DNA of 64,000 nt from Desulfobulbaceae bacterium BRH_c16a (lineage in GTDB: Bacteria > Desulfobacterota > Desulfobulbia > Desulfobulbales > Desulfocapsaceae), in NCBI GenBank assembly GCA_000961725.1, contig LADS01000009.1, positions 1 through 64,000 of the forward strand, in the 5' to 3' direction. A program made the position numbers and the translations under genes. Each line of letters begins with the position of its first letter. Within the stretch, counting starts at the first letter, position 1. Below the pieces are notes generated by a model. That model did not search any database. It saw only the letters and a list, made by a program, of their open reading frames with translations, and was not told the DNA's origin. Below are positions 18,582 to 26,586 of the stretch, in pieces.

Positions 18582-19922
18582 ATGTTGGGATCAATGAAAC
18601 TGCAGTTCAAACTTGTTTTCATCGGGTGTCTCCTGGTTGTTCTGCCGCAGATTATCGTGGCATCCATCACCTTTTTCCAGAATAGATCGACTCTCAACTT
18701 CACCGTCGACGAGACCAACAGCCAGGCGTTTGCCAATCTCGATCAACTCGCCAAATCGATGTACGGCTTGGTTGAATCGCACCAGGAGGTCAATGAAAGG
18801 AACATCAAAAGCGCTTTAAATGTCGCTCGCGAGATCGTTGTCCATGGTGGCGGGTTTTCGATGGAGGAAAGGAACGCGAGTTGGAATGCCACGAACCAAT
18901 TCTCTCTCGCCGCTTCAACGGTCGAGTTGCCCCGCATGAAAATCGGCAATTCCTGGCTGGGTCAGGTGAGTGACCCGAAGACTCCGGTTCCCGTGGTTGA
19001 TAAGGTTCGGGAAACCGTCGCGGTCACCTGTACCATTTTCCAGCGGATGAATGCTGCCGGAGACATGCTTCGCGTTGCCACAAATGTCCTCAAAAATGAT
19101 GGGACCAGGGCAATCGGCACCTTCATTCCCGGCACCAACCCGGACGGCAAGCCCAATCCGGTTGTTGCCGCGATCATGAAGGGCGACTCGTTTACCGGCA
19201 GAGCCTATGTGGTGAATAACTGGTTTGTTACTTCCTATGAACCCTTGCAGGATGCCGACGGAAAAATAATCGGCATGCTGTATGTGGGTGTCCCTATTGA
19301 AAGCGTCAAGAGTCTCCGGGAGACGATCATGCGCATTGTGGTGGGGAAAACCGGTTATGTGTGGGTTTTGGATAGCAAGGGATCGTATGTGATATCGAAA
19401 AAAGGGAAGCGCGACGGCGAAGATATCTCTGTTCTGAAGGACGAAAAGGGAGATTTCTTTATTCAGGAGATGGTGAAGAAAGCCCTGGTCCTCAAGCCGG
19501 GTGAAATCGGCGAGCACTTTTATCCGTGGATCAATCCGGGCGAGAAAGAGACCAGGACCAAGGTGGCACGGTTCATGTATTTCGCGCCATGGGACTGGAT
19601 TATCGGCGTGGGAACCACTCAGGATGAATTCCTGGAGACCGCCACGAAGATTGAAACCTCCGCCAGGCACAACAGTCTTATTTTGTTTGCGGTGCTGCTT
19701 CTTTCTCTTGCCGCCGCTCTCGTGGTATGGATTGTCACGGCAAAAAGGATTACCAGACCGATTGTCATGCTGACCGATGCCGCCGAGAAGATGAGCAAGG
19801 GCGATCTTGCCATCAAGATCGATACCTTTTCCAGGGATGAGATTGGAGCACTCGCCAAAGCCATTGAGCGGATGCAGACCAGCCTGAAACTGGCAATGGA
19901 CAGATTGCGCAAGCAAAAGTAA
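18582..19922 (+). CDS. Cache-HAMP membrane sensor lacking an output domain
   Basis: A 446-residue protein with TM1 near residues 10-28 and a large periplasmic Cache3/Cache2-type sensor (about 40-360; motifs GYVWVLDSKGSYVIS and WDWIIGVGT). TM2 is near 370-390, followed by a HAMP domain (RITRPIVMLTDAAEKMSKGD). The protein stops about ten residues after HAMP, so no MA, kinase, GGDEF or HD domain is present. The ATG at 18582 follows AAAAAGGAG at good spacing; the frame upstream is non-coding in character. A short hairpin and the MITE-like element follow the stop. It may pair with another receptor or be the remnant of a chemoreceptor. Confidence 0.85.
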   Translation: MLGSMKLQFKLVFIGCLLVVLPQIIVASITFFQNRSTLNFTVDETNSQAFANLDQLAKSMYGLVESHQEVNERNIKSALNVAREIVVHGGGFSMEERNASWNATNQFSLAASTVELPRMKIGNSWLGQVSDPKTPVPVVDKVRETVAVTCTIFQRMNAAGDMLRVATNVLKNDGTRAIGTFIPGTNPDGKPNPVVAAIMKGDSFTGRAYVVNNWFVTSYEPLQDADGKIIGMLYVGVPIESVKSLRETIMRIVVGKTGYVWVLDSKGSYVISKKGKRDGEDISVLKDEKGDFFIQEMVKKALVLKPGEIGEHFYPWINPGEKETRTKVARFMYFAPWDWIIGVGTTQDEFLETATKIETSARHNSLILFAVLLLSLAAALVVWIVTAKRITRPIVMLTDAAEKMSKGDLAIKIDTFSRDEIGALAKAIERMQTSLKLAMDRLRKQK

Positions 19923-19937
19923 GCCAAGAATCCGAGC

Positions 19938-19966
19938 AAGGTCCGGAGCAACCATCTCCGGACCTT
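19938..19966 (+). terminator. Terminator-like stem downstream of the Cache-HAMP gene
   Basis: AAGGTCCGGA and TCCGGACCTT form a perfect 10-bp stem with a 9-base loop, 15 bases after the stop. The T-run expected next is absent; instead the MITE-like element begins within one base of the stem. A TTTTTT run occurs on the far side of that element (20153-20159 region). Confidence 0.6.
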
Positions 19967-20147
19967 AGGGACTGTCAAAAAATAACATGGCCATCTTGCA
20001 TCTCATTTTCGGGCCATCTTTGGCCGCAGATCAATCGCAAAATCCTCGACGTAGCGCTGCTACGCCTGCGGTTTCGCTCAATCACTGCGACCAAAACTGA
20101 CCCAAACCTGAGCGCAATTTTGGTCATGTTATTTTTTGACAGTCCCT
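19967..20147. mobile_element. 181-bp palindromic MITE-like element with perfect 23-bp terminal inverted repeats
   Basis: The left end begins AGGGACTGTCAAAAAATAAC and is matched by its exact reverse complement at the right end, 23 of 23 bases (19967-19989 and 20125-20147). The interior continues as a weaker palindrome to a central GTAGCGCTGCTAC turn, so the whole unit can fold into one long hairpin. TTA occurs directly outside or at both ends, consistent with a short target duplication. No transposase gene is inside. It lies between two convergent genes. Confidence 0.8.
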
Positions 20148-20158
20148 TACCTGTTTTT

Positions 20159-21436
20159 TCAGCGGGAGGTAAGCTTCATCTCGATACGCCGATTCCTGCT
20201 GTAAGCTTGCGTGGTATCAGCTGGATCGATGGGGTGGAATTTTCCGAATCCGGTGGCGGCCATCCGCTCCTCCGGAATACCCTGACTGGCCAGATAGCGT
20301 ACGACAGATACGGCGCGCGCCGTCGACAACTCCCAGTTCGAGGCAAAATTTGCAGTTCTGATGGGTACTCGGTCGGTATGCCCGTCCACCCGGAGAATCC
20401 AGTTCAGGTCGTTCGGAATGGCGGGAATCAGACCGCCAAGAACCCCGGCGAGCTCCTTCAGTTCCCCCTTGCCATTTTCGCTGAGTTCAGCCGTTCCCGA
20501 GGGAAACAGCAGTTCCGCCTGCAGAACGAATCGGTCTCCCTCGATGCGGATCAGCGGATTATCGGCGATGATACTGCGCAGGCGGCCAAAAAATTCGGAA
20601 CGATAGCGCTCCAGGTCGGTAACCCTCCGGGCCAGTTCGATATTGAGCCGTTTACCGAGATCCTGAATCTGCTCGTCCTTTTCATCCCGTTCAAGCTCGG
20701 ACTTTTTCAAAGCCTTGCCGATTTCTGCAAGCTGGCTCTGCAGCTGATTGATTTTCTGATTGAGTAAAGCAACTTCCGCCCGTGCGTCGGCGGTCATATT
20801 CCGCTGGTTGTCAAGCGCCTCCTGCTGTTCGCCGATTAAGGCGGACAGGGCCTGCAGCCTGATATCGCGATGTTCGATATCTTTCTGGGCGAGTAAGGTT
20901 TTTTCCTCCTCCTCGGCTAAACGGTCCTGCAGGATTTTGCTGCGATCCCGAAGAGATGCAGTCAACTGCCGCTCTTTTGTCAGAGCTGCCGCCGCCGTTT
21001 CGATCCGGGATTCGAGTTCCCGGCGCAGAGCCTCCAGCGAATGAATATCCTGTTGCAGGCTGGCTACGGTTCGCAGGTGGACTTCAATGGTTTCGCGATC
21101 TTCAAGCCGTTTCCTGCTCAGATCTTCAACTTCGCTCTGCAGCGTCGTGCGATCGATCGTCAGGGTTTCGACCTGGGCGGAAAGCGATGCAATTTTCTCG
21201 GTCATCGCCGCAGAGGTTTCCTTCTCAAGACCGAGGAGGTGCGATATTTCAGCAATGCGGAGATGCAGATCTTCCAGTTCGCTGCCCTGGCTGGTGAGAA
21301 TCCGAGTCAGGATGAACTGGGAAAATGTAAAAATCAGCAGAACAAAAATCACCACCATGAGCAACGCCGAAAGTACGTCGACATACCCGGGCCAGATGCT
21401 TGACGACTGCTGGGAGTAGCGTGAACCTGATGCCAT
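20159..21436 (-). CDS. MotB/OmpA-like stator subunit with long coiled coil
   Basis: A 425-residue inner-membrane protein. One N-terminal TM helix (about 19-43) starts with a conserved-type aspartate, D20, in PGYVDVLSALLMVVIF, the place of the ion-binding Asp of MotB/ExbD proteins. Residues about 50-275 form a very long Leu/Glu/Arg/Gln-rich coiled coil. The C-terminus (about 290-425) is an OmpA/MotB peptidoglycan-binding domain (LLFPSGTAEL, DGHTDRVPI, NRRIEMKL). It follows a MotA/TolQ-like gene, so the two probably form an ion-driven, peptidoglycan-anchored motor unrelated to flagella. Its role is not established. A structured repeat sits between the genes. Confidence 0.85.
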   Translation of the reverse strand: MASGSRYSQQSSSIWPGYVDVLSALLMVVIFVLLIFTFSQFILTRILTSQGSELEDLHLRIAEISHLLGLEKETSAAMTEKIASLSAQVETLTIDRTTLQSEVEDLSRKRLEDRETIEVHLRTVASLQQDIHSLEALRRELESRIETAAAALTKERQLTASLRDRSKILQDRLAEEEEKTLLAQKDIEHRDIRLQALSALIGEQQEALDNQRNMTADARAEVALLNQKINQLQSQLAEIGKALKKSELERDEKDEQIQDLGKRLNIELARRVTDLERYRSEFFGRLRSIIADNPLIRIEGDRFVLQAELLFPSGTAELSENGKGELKELAGVLGGLIPAIPNDLNWILRVDGHTDRVPIRTANFASNWELSTARAVSVVRYLASQGIPEERMAATGFGKFHPIDPADTTQAYSRNRRIEMKLTSR

Positions 21437-21444
21437 ATGTCCTC

Positions 21445-21588
21445 CTAAAGCGGGCTAACGCCCGCAACCCAAGGGTTATGATCCCCTCCCACAACAGAGG
21501 GGACTCATTTCAGTGCCCCCTCGAGGGGTATAAGTACCTTCACGAAATTCATTTCTAAAAAACAAGAAATGAATTTCTAAGGTACTAA
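21445..21588 (-). repeat. Multi-hairpin repeat, copy A (144 bp, with an extra hairpin)
   Basis: This is the reverse-complement relative of 50904-51020. The two are identical over 117 bases, but copy A has 27 extra bases at about 21504-21530. Hairpins in order: GCGGGC/GCCCGC, AACCC/GGGTT, CCCCTC/GAGGGG, the inserted CCCCTCGAGGGG, and a long AT-rich one (GAAATTCATTTCT pairing with AGAAATGAATTTC, flanked by AGTACCTT/AAGGTACT). It fills the gap between the two stator-like genes and includes the stop codon of the first. Confidence 0.9.
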
Positions 21589-22463
21589 ACGCCTTCCTGC
21601 GGCGCAGTGCCGGCACCGGAATTGGCTTCCGATTGCGACTTCTTGAGCAGATTTTCCATATTTCGATTGGTATGCTGCAGTTCCTGGAGGAGCACCTCGA
21701 ACTGGATACGGGCCATTGCCGGCTGCGGAAAGGCATCGCCGCTCTCAAGTCCGGCGCCTGCGGTCCGGTTTACCAGTTGAGTAACGCCGGAAAGCCATTC
21801 CTCAAGCTCGTTGAAAAACCTGTTCTGCGCATGGTTGGCCTGAATGTCCAGAAACCCGAGGATCAGCGATCCCCCGAGGCCAAACAACGATGAGCTGAAA
21901 GCCGTGCCCATTCCCCGCAAAGGTTCCTGCAGTCCGGCTTTCAGCGCCTGGAACATCATGTCGTAATTCTGCTCGCCGATATCGAATCCGCCGATAATCC
22001 CGCTGACGGCGCCAATGGTGCCGAGCAGTCCCCAGAAGGTGCCAAGCAGGCCGAGAAACACCAGCAGGCTGATAATATAGCGCGAAATCTCCCGCGACTC
22101 ATCCAGCCGTCCCCGGATCCCTTCGAGCACCGTTCGTAAAGACAGAGCCGACAGGCTGAAGCGGTCGCGGTGCAGGCCCTCGAGATGCTTGGCGAGAGGT
22201 TTCAGCAGCTCGGGACTTTCTGCCACCGATAAACCGGAAGTGCCGGTACGAAAAATCTTGATCCAGTTGATCTCGGGTTGAAGAACAATCACCCGGCGGA
22301 CATTCAGCAGGATGCCGATGACCAGAGCTCCGAGAATTACCAGATTGAACCCCCAGTTGGCCATAAACGCCCGCTCAAGCGGTTTGAACAAAAAGGCGCA
22401 GACTATAGCGACAATACAGAGATAGAAGAACATCATTAAAAGGTAATAATGGGGTTTACTCAT
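21585..22463 (-). CDS. MotA/TolQ/ExbB-family proton channel-like protein
   Basis: A 292-residue inner-membrane protein with four hydrophobic helices (about 5-26, 37-55, 140-170 and 195-215). The third has the GLLGTFWGLLGTIGAVSGI glycine/threonine pattern of MotA/TolQ/ExbB channels. A cytoplasmic segment lies between TM2 and TM3. The C-terminal tail (about 220-292) is polar and helical. It is upstream of the MotB/OmpA-like gene and forms a two-gene unit. The family resembles ion-channel/coiled-coil OmpA pairs annotated in Alphaproteobacteria without assigned function. The last codon lies inside the repeat unit that follows. Confidence 0.82.
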   Translation of the reverse strand: MSKPHYYLLMMFFYLCIVAIVCAFLFKPLERAFMANWGFNLVILGALVIGILLNVRRVIVLQPEINWIKIFRTGTSGLSVAESPELLKPLAKHLEGLHRDRFSLSALSLRTVLEGIRGRLDESREISRYIISLLVFLGLLGTFWGLLGTIGAVSGIIGGFDIGEQNYDMMFQALKAGLQEPLRGMGTAFSSSLFGLGGSLILGFLDIQANHAQNRFFNELEEWLSGVTQLVNRTAGAGLESGDAFPQPAMARIQFEVLLQELQHTNRNMENLLKKSQSEANSGAGTAPQEGV

Positions 22464-22716
22464 GATGAATTACCAATTGATTGTGAAACCGAGGACACAG
22501 CTTCTTTTTCGTGCAGATATGAGAGATGGAACAGCGTGGTACAGGTGGAAGGTAACACGTATGGTCGTCCTCTCCAAATGGAATCTTGCTCTCAGCCCTG
22601 CGAACCGTGCATTTCTGTCCCTAATCCTTGCAAATCGACTCTCGATAACTACTTTAAAGGGGTAGTGCCGCCTATCAAGTAAATTCTTCTCAAGGCAATC
22701 CGGAACGGAGGTTCGT

Positions 22717-23241
22717 ATGCTTACTTTAAAGTCCATAACAGCTGAAGCGGTACCGGCAGCCCTGGCCAAAGCACAACAGTATCGACTGCTGAATGAACCC
22801 AACGATGCGGAAAGCATCTGTCTGGACATTTTAGCAGTGATGCCGGACCATCAGGAGGCCTTGAAGACCCTGCTTCTGGCCCTGACCGACAAATTTGCCC
22901 AATTCGGGGTGAGCCCCTCGTTCGAGCAGGCCAGGGAAATCGTCGGCAAACTCGATACCTCCCACTGCAAGGCGTATTATTCCGGCATTATTTTTGAGCG
23001 CCGCGCCAAATTTCATCTCAGGAAGGGCGGGCCGGGAGCAGGCACCGCAGCCTATCAGTGGCTGGTCAAAGCAATGGACGCGTTCGATCTGGCGATGAAG
23101 GAATGCGACACGAAAAATCAGGACGCGGTGCTGCGCTGGAATTCGTGCGCACGGCTCATGAACAGTCATCCGGAAGTTCATGCCGATGAGAATGACAAGC
23201 AGGAAATGCTGCTTGATCCTTTCGACACGCCGCACTGGTAA
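22717..23241 (+). CDS. Conserved hypothetical protein, TPR-like helical
   Basis: A 174-residue cytoplasmic protein, almost wholly helical. The first 60 residues look like a tetratricopeptide pair (ALAKAQQYRLLNEPNDAESI, then DILAVMPDHQEALKTLLLAL). The rest is a second helical region ending in DPFDTPHW. The ATG at 22717 has a clear GGAGG site. It is monocistronic. TPR-like proteins usually mediate protein contacts; no partner is implied by the neighbours. I do not recognise a specific family name. Confidence 0.72.
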   Translation: MLTLKSITAEAVPAALAKAQQYRLLNEPNDAESICLDILAVMPDHQEALKTLLLALTDKFAQFGVSPSFEQAREIVGKLDTSHCKAYYSGIIFERRAKFHLRKGGPGAGTAAYQWLVKAMDAFDLAMKECDTKNQDAVLRWNSCARLMNSHPEVHADENDKQEMLLDPFDTPHW

Positions 23242-23305
23242 GACAGGCCGGGACCACTGACACACGGTTTTGCGGCAGTGGTCTGCAGCGGCAAGCCGCG
23301 GGCTT

Positions 23306-24016
23306 TCACCGGCGATGGTTCTTAATCAGGTTCTTGGTTTCGTTGATTCTCTTGGTAATGAGAATTGAGCGCGGGCATGCCAGGGTACACTGGAAATGAT
23401 TCCGGCACGGCCAGACGCCGGTTTTATTATCCAGCAACTCCAGGCGCTCGTCCAGTCCCCGGTCCCGCGAATCGGCTATAAACCGGTATGCCTGGGTAAT
23501 GGCTGCCGGGCCGACGAAACCCGGTTTTTCTTCGAGCACCGGGCATGCCGAATAGCAGGCGGCACAGAGAATGCAGTTGGTCGTATCGTCGAATGCCATC
23601 CGCTCCTCCTGAGATTGCAGCCGCTCTTTGCCTTCAACCTCTTCCTCGTTGATGAGATATGGTTTGATAGAACGGTATTTGGCAAAAAATTCGACTTGAT
23701 CGACGATAAGATCGCGTTGCACCGGCAAATATCGAAGGGGTTCTATTGTAATGGTATCGCCATCTTTTGCCGCCACATCTTTTACCAGGATTTTGCAGGC
23801 CAGTCTGTCCTTGCCGTTGATGCGCATGGCGTCCGAGCCGCAGACGCCATGGGCGCAACTCTTGCGAAAGCCGAGACTGCCGTCCTGGAACCGTTTGATC
23901 CGCATCAGTGCATCGAGCAGCCGTTCATTGGGCTCCGCTTCCACCTCATACTTCTGGAAGTATATAGCCTCATCGGTTTCCGGATTGTAGCGCTGTATAT
24001 CGAGAATGATTTTCAT
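23306..24016 (-). CDS. sdhB: Succinate dehydrogenase/fumarate reductase iron-sulfur subunit
   Basis: A 236-residue protein that carries electrons between the flavin of SdhA and quinone. SCAHGVCGSDAM plus the later RLACK cysteine bind [2Fe-2S]. CILCAACYSACP and CRNHFQCTLACPR provide ligands for the [4Fe-4S] and [3Fe-4S] clusters. It is 15 bases downstream of sdhA on the same strand. No cytochrome b or anchor gene (sdhC/D) is on either side, so the membrane subunit must be encoded elsewhere. Confidence 0.93.
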   Translation of the reverse strand: MKIILDIQRYNPETDEAIYFQKYEVEAEPNERLLDALMRIKRFQDGSLGFRKSCAHGVCGSDAMRINGKDRLACKILVKDVAAKDGDTITIEPLRYLPVQRDLIVDQVEFFAKYRSIKPYLINEEEVEGKERLQSQEERMAFDDTTNCILCAACYSACPVLEEKPGFVGPAAITQAYRFIADSRDRGLDERLELLDNKTGVWPCRNHFQCTLACPRSILITKRINETKNLIKNHRR

Positions 24017-24031
24017 TTCTGCTCCTTTACC

Positions 24032-25768
24032 TCAATAGGTGCGAGGCTTGGGTTTCCAGATGGAAGTATCGACGTCCTTATAGTCAAGCCGTACCGTATC
24101 CTTCTCCAGGAAGGCAAGGCTGTGCTTGAGCCAGGTTTCGTCGTTACGTTCCGGGAAATCTTCCCGGCTGTGGGCGCCGCGGCTTTCCTTGCGCGCTAGA
24201 GCCGAGGCGGCGGTGATAAGACTGAGGTCGAGCAGACTGCCAAGTTCGATGATCTCGAGCAGGTCGGTGTTGAAGCTCTTGCCGGTATCCTGGACCCGCA
24301 CGCTCCGGTAGCGCTCGCGGAGCGACTGGATGTTGTCTATAGCTGCCTGCATATCGGTTTCATTCCGGTAAATGCCGACTTTTTCCATCATGGTTGTTTG
24401 CATCTCTTCGGCGATCGCGCCCCCGTGCGGACCGGCCTGTCTGTCGGTGAGGCCGGCGATCCAGGCGCGGGCGTCGGCGCCTGCGTCTTTACCCGGTGTG
24501 ACCGGATCAGCCTGTTTGACGTAATCGACGATATGCTTTCCGGCACGACGGCCGAAAACCACCAGGTCGAGCAGGCTGTTGGTGCCGAGGCGGTTGGCGC
24601 CGTGTACCGAGATGCAGGCACATTCGCCGGCGGCATACAGGCCGTTCACGATGGTTCCTTTCGCATCGCCGATCACCCGGCCGTGGACGTCCGTGGGAAT
24701 GCCGCCCATGGCATAATGGGCGGTGGGCAGGACGGGAATGGGCGAATCGGCCGGATCGATTCCCAGGTAGGTCTGGCAGAAGCTGCTGATATCGGGTAGT
24801 TTGCTCCTCAGCAGGTCTTTGCCGAGATGGGTTGCGTCGAGATGGAGATAGTCGTCGATTTTGCGGTCGCCCCGTATGCCTCTGCCGGCCCGGATTTCGG
24901 TGATGATGGCGCGGGAGACGATGTCCCGGGGGGCGAGGTCCAGCAGGGTGGGCGAATAGATCTCCATGAACCGTTCGCCGTCACGGTTGCGCAGAATGCC
25001 GCCCTCACCGCGCACCGCTTCGGAAATCAGAATACCGAGCCCCATGATGCCGGTTGGGTGGAACTGGAAAAATTCCATGTCTTCGAGCGGGATGCCTCGT
25101 CTTGCGCATACCGCCGGACCGTCGCCGGTATTGGCGTAGGCGTTGGAGGTGGTCTTGAACATCCGGCCGAAGCCGCCGGTAGCAAAGAGAACCGCCTTGG
25201 CAACGAAGATGTGGATCTCGCCTGTAGCCAGTTCGACAACCACAACGCCGCTGCACGTGCCGCCGTCGAGGAGGAGGTCGACCACCTGGAACTCATCGAA
25301 GAAAGTGACGTTGTTTTTGATGCATTGCTGGTAGAGGGTCTGCAGGATCATGTGGCCGGTCCTGTCGGCGGCATAACAGGAGCGGCGGACCGATCCTTCG
25401 CCGAAATTGCGGGTGTGTCCGCCAAAGCGGCGCTGATCGATGCGGCCTTCGGGCGTGCGGTTGAAAGGGAGGCCGCGGTTTTCCAGATCGTAAACCGCCT
25501 GGATAGCCTCCTCGGCCAGGATTTGCGCGGCCTGCTGGTCAACGAGGTAATCGCCGCCCTTGACGGTGTCAAAGGCATGCCATTCTGCTTTATCCTCCTC
25601 GACATTGCCCAGTGCCGCGCTGATTCCTCCCTGGGCGGCACCGGTATGGCTGCGGATCGGATAGAGTTTGGAGAGCACTGCTGTCTTCGACTGCTGGCTG
25701 GCCTCGAGCGCAGCATAGAGGCCGGCGCCTCCGGAGCCGACGATGACCGTGTCAAATTGATGGATCAC
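24032..25768 (-). CDS. sdhA: Succinate dehydrogenase/fumarate reductase flavoprotein subunit
   Basis: A 578-residue flavoprotein that interconverts succinate and fumarate. [14 protein letters not shown] is the Rossmann FAD motif. [12 protein letters not shown] contains the histidine that usually bears covalent [22 protein letters not shown] and the active-site arginine region around [18 protein letters not shown] match SdhA. The start is GTG at 25768, preceded by GGAGGAG; a longer frame upstream lacks support. The preceding gene encodes a ferritin-like protein rather than SdhC. The operating direction (succinate oxidation or fumarate reduction) is not readable from the sequence. Confidence 0.94.
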   Translation of the reverse strand: MIHQFDTVIVGSGGAGLYAALEASQQSKTAVLSKLYPIRSHTGAAQGGISAALGNVEEDKAEWHAFDTVKGGDYLVDQQAAQILAEEAIQAVYDLENRGLPFNRTPEGRIDQRRFGGHTRNFGEGSVRRSCYAADRTGHMILQTLYQQCIKNNVTFFDEFQVVDLLLDGGTCSGVVVVELATGEIHIFVAKAVLFATGGFGRMFKTTSNAYANTGDGPAVCARRGIPLEDMEFFQFHPTGIMGLGILISEAVRGEGGILRNRDGERFMEIYSPTLLDLAPRDIVSRAIITEIRAGRGIRGDRKIDDYLHLDATHLGKDLLRSKLPDISSFCQTYLGIDPADSPIPVLPTAHYAMGGIPTDVHGRVIGDAKGTIVNGLYAAGECACISVHGANRLGTNSLLDLVVFGRRAGKHIVDYVKQADPVTPGKDAGADARAWIAGLTDRQAGPHGGAIAEEMQTTMMEKVGIYRNETDMQAAIDNIQSLRERYRSVRVQDTGKSFNTDLLEIIELGSLLDLSLITAASALARKESRGAHSREDFPERNDETWLKHSLAFLEKDTVRLDYKDVDTSIWKPKPRTY

Positions 25769-25809
25769 GTGTTTCTCCTCCTGGTGAATGTTATGAGCGT
25801 CCAACCAGG

Positions 25810-25837
25810 AGGTTGTCCGAGAATACTCGGACAACCT
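25810..25837 (-). terminator. Hairpin downstream of the ferritin-like gene
   Basis: AGGTTGTCCGAG and CTCGGACAACCT form a perfect 12-bp stem with an AATA loop, directly after the ferritin-like stop and before sdhA. There is no T-run on the minus strand. A fragment of the same sequence occurs near 35031-35046, so it may belong to a dispersed repeat. Confidence 0.6.
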
Positions 25838-25838
25838 C

Positions 25839-26267
25839 TTAGGCGAGCAGACTGGTGAAGGTATTGTGATGATCCTCCTCTTCGGCAAGAATCTGGTGGA
25901 ACATGTCGGCGGTGACAGTGTCGCCCTCCGCCTCGGCCTTGGCGATGATTTTCCGGTACAACTCTATGGCTCCGTCTTCCAAACCGACGTTGATCCGCAT
26001 CATCTCCGTCAAGGTCTCGCCCACTTTAATCTCGGTGGGTTTGGTGGTCGGCTTGCCGCCGAGATAGACCAGCCTCTCGGCGATCGCCTCGGCGTGCTTC
26101 ATCTCGACGATGGAGATTTTTTTGATCTCATCCTTGACGGCAAGGCCCTGGAGCCCGGTCAGTAACACATGTTGCCACATGTAGGAGATGGATACCGAGA
26201 GTTCACGGGCTATCGCATCGTTCAGCATGTCTTTCAGTTCATTAGATATATTTGGGCGTGCGGACAT
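25839..26267 (-). CDS. Bacterioferritin-like diiron protein
   Basis: A 142-residue four-helix protein of the ferritin-like superfamily. Likely diiron ligands are E22 ([10 protein letters not shown]), E55 and H58 (EMKHAEA), a glutamate in [10 protein letters not shown], and an ExxH in [10 protein letters not shown]. This is the bacterioferritin/rubrerythrin pattern without a rubredoxin domain. Such proteins oxidise or store iron and help remove peroxide in anaerobes. The ATG at 26267 is selected for its GGAGGAG site. A palindromic Fur-like element lies about 45 bases upstream. It precedes sdhA but is separated from it by a hairpin. Confidence 0.82.
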   Translation of the reverse strand: MSARPNISNELKDMLNDAIARELSVSISYMWQHVLLTGLQGLAVKDEIKKISIVEMKHAEAIAERLVYLGGKPTTKPTEIKVGETLTEMMRINVGLEDGAIELYRKIIAKAEAEGDTVTADMFHQILAEEEDHHNTFTSLLA

Positions 26268-26586
26268 AATCGACTCCTCCTTGCTGGGTTTAATGGAAGA
26301 ACTCGTCACAATGATTGTCATCCGCAAGGAAAGGGAGCGACCGCTTGTACAGTCAGGTCTGGATTAAAGAGTTCCCTATGTCCTTGCTATACTCCAAATA
26401 AGTGTTAATCCTAGCCGATAAATGCTATCGAAACAACTTTATTTATGAATATTCCTATAATCGAGCTTTAATGTTAATAATACATCGGAGCTGTTGGTCC
26501 TCTCGATGATTGACAGCTTTCAACATGACGTTCAAGCTTCATCCGACATTTAAGTGCATCCGCCATATGGAGACAAAGCATTTCCC
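26268..26586. other. 319-base divergent intergenic region
   Basis: No gene is visible between the ferritin-like gene (minus) and the CNNM gene (plus). It holds the palindrome at 26308-26318, an AT-rich centre with a TATAAT at 26456-26461 that lacks a clear -35 box, and presumably both promoters. Confidence 0.45.
26308..26318. promoter_or_regulatory. Possible Fur-like operator of the ferritin-like gene
   Basis: ACAATGATTGT is an odd-length perfect palindrome about 45 bases upstream of the ferritin-like start. With the following CATC it resembles part of the Fur consensus (AATGATTATCAT type). An iron-linked target makes it plausible, but the match is partial. Confidence 0.3.

Noticed and set aside
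15284..21590. AAGGTACTAAACG shared by the ends of kynU and the MotA-like gene as part of the multi-hairpin repeat
   Set aside because: Only about 13 bases match at kynU and none of the hairpins follow.
20159..22463. Zorya defence system
   Set aside because: A ZorA/ZorB-like layout is present, but no ZorC, ZorD or ZorE gene lies nearby, and the channel protein lacks the very long ZorA tail.
22449..22682. Short plus-strand ORF upstream of the TPR-like gene
   Set aside because: It has no ribosome-binding site and overlaps the start of the MotA-like gene on the other strand.
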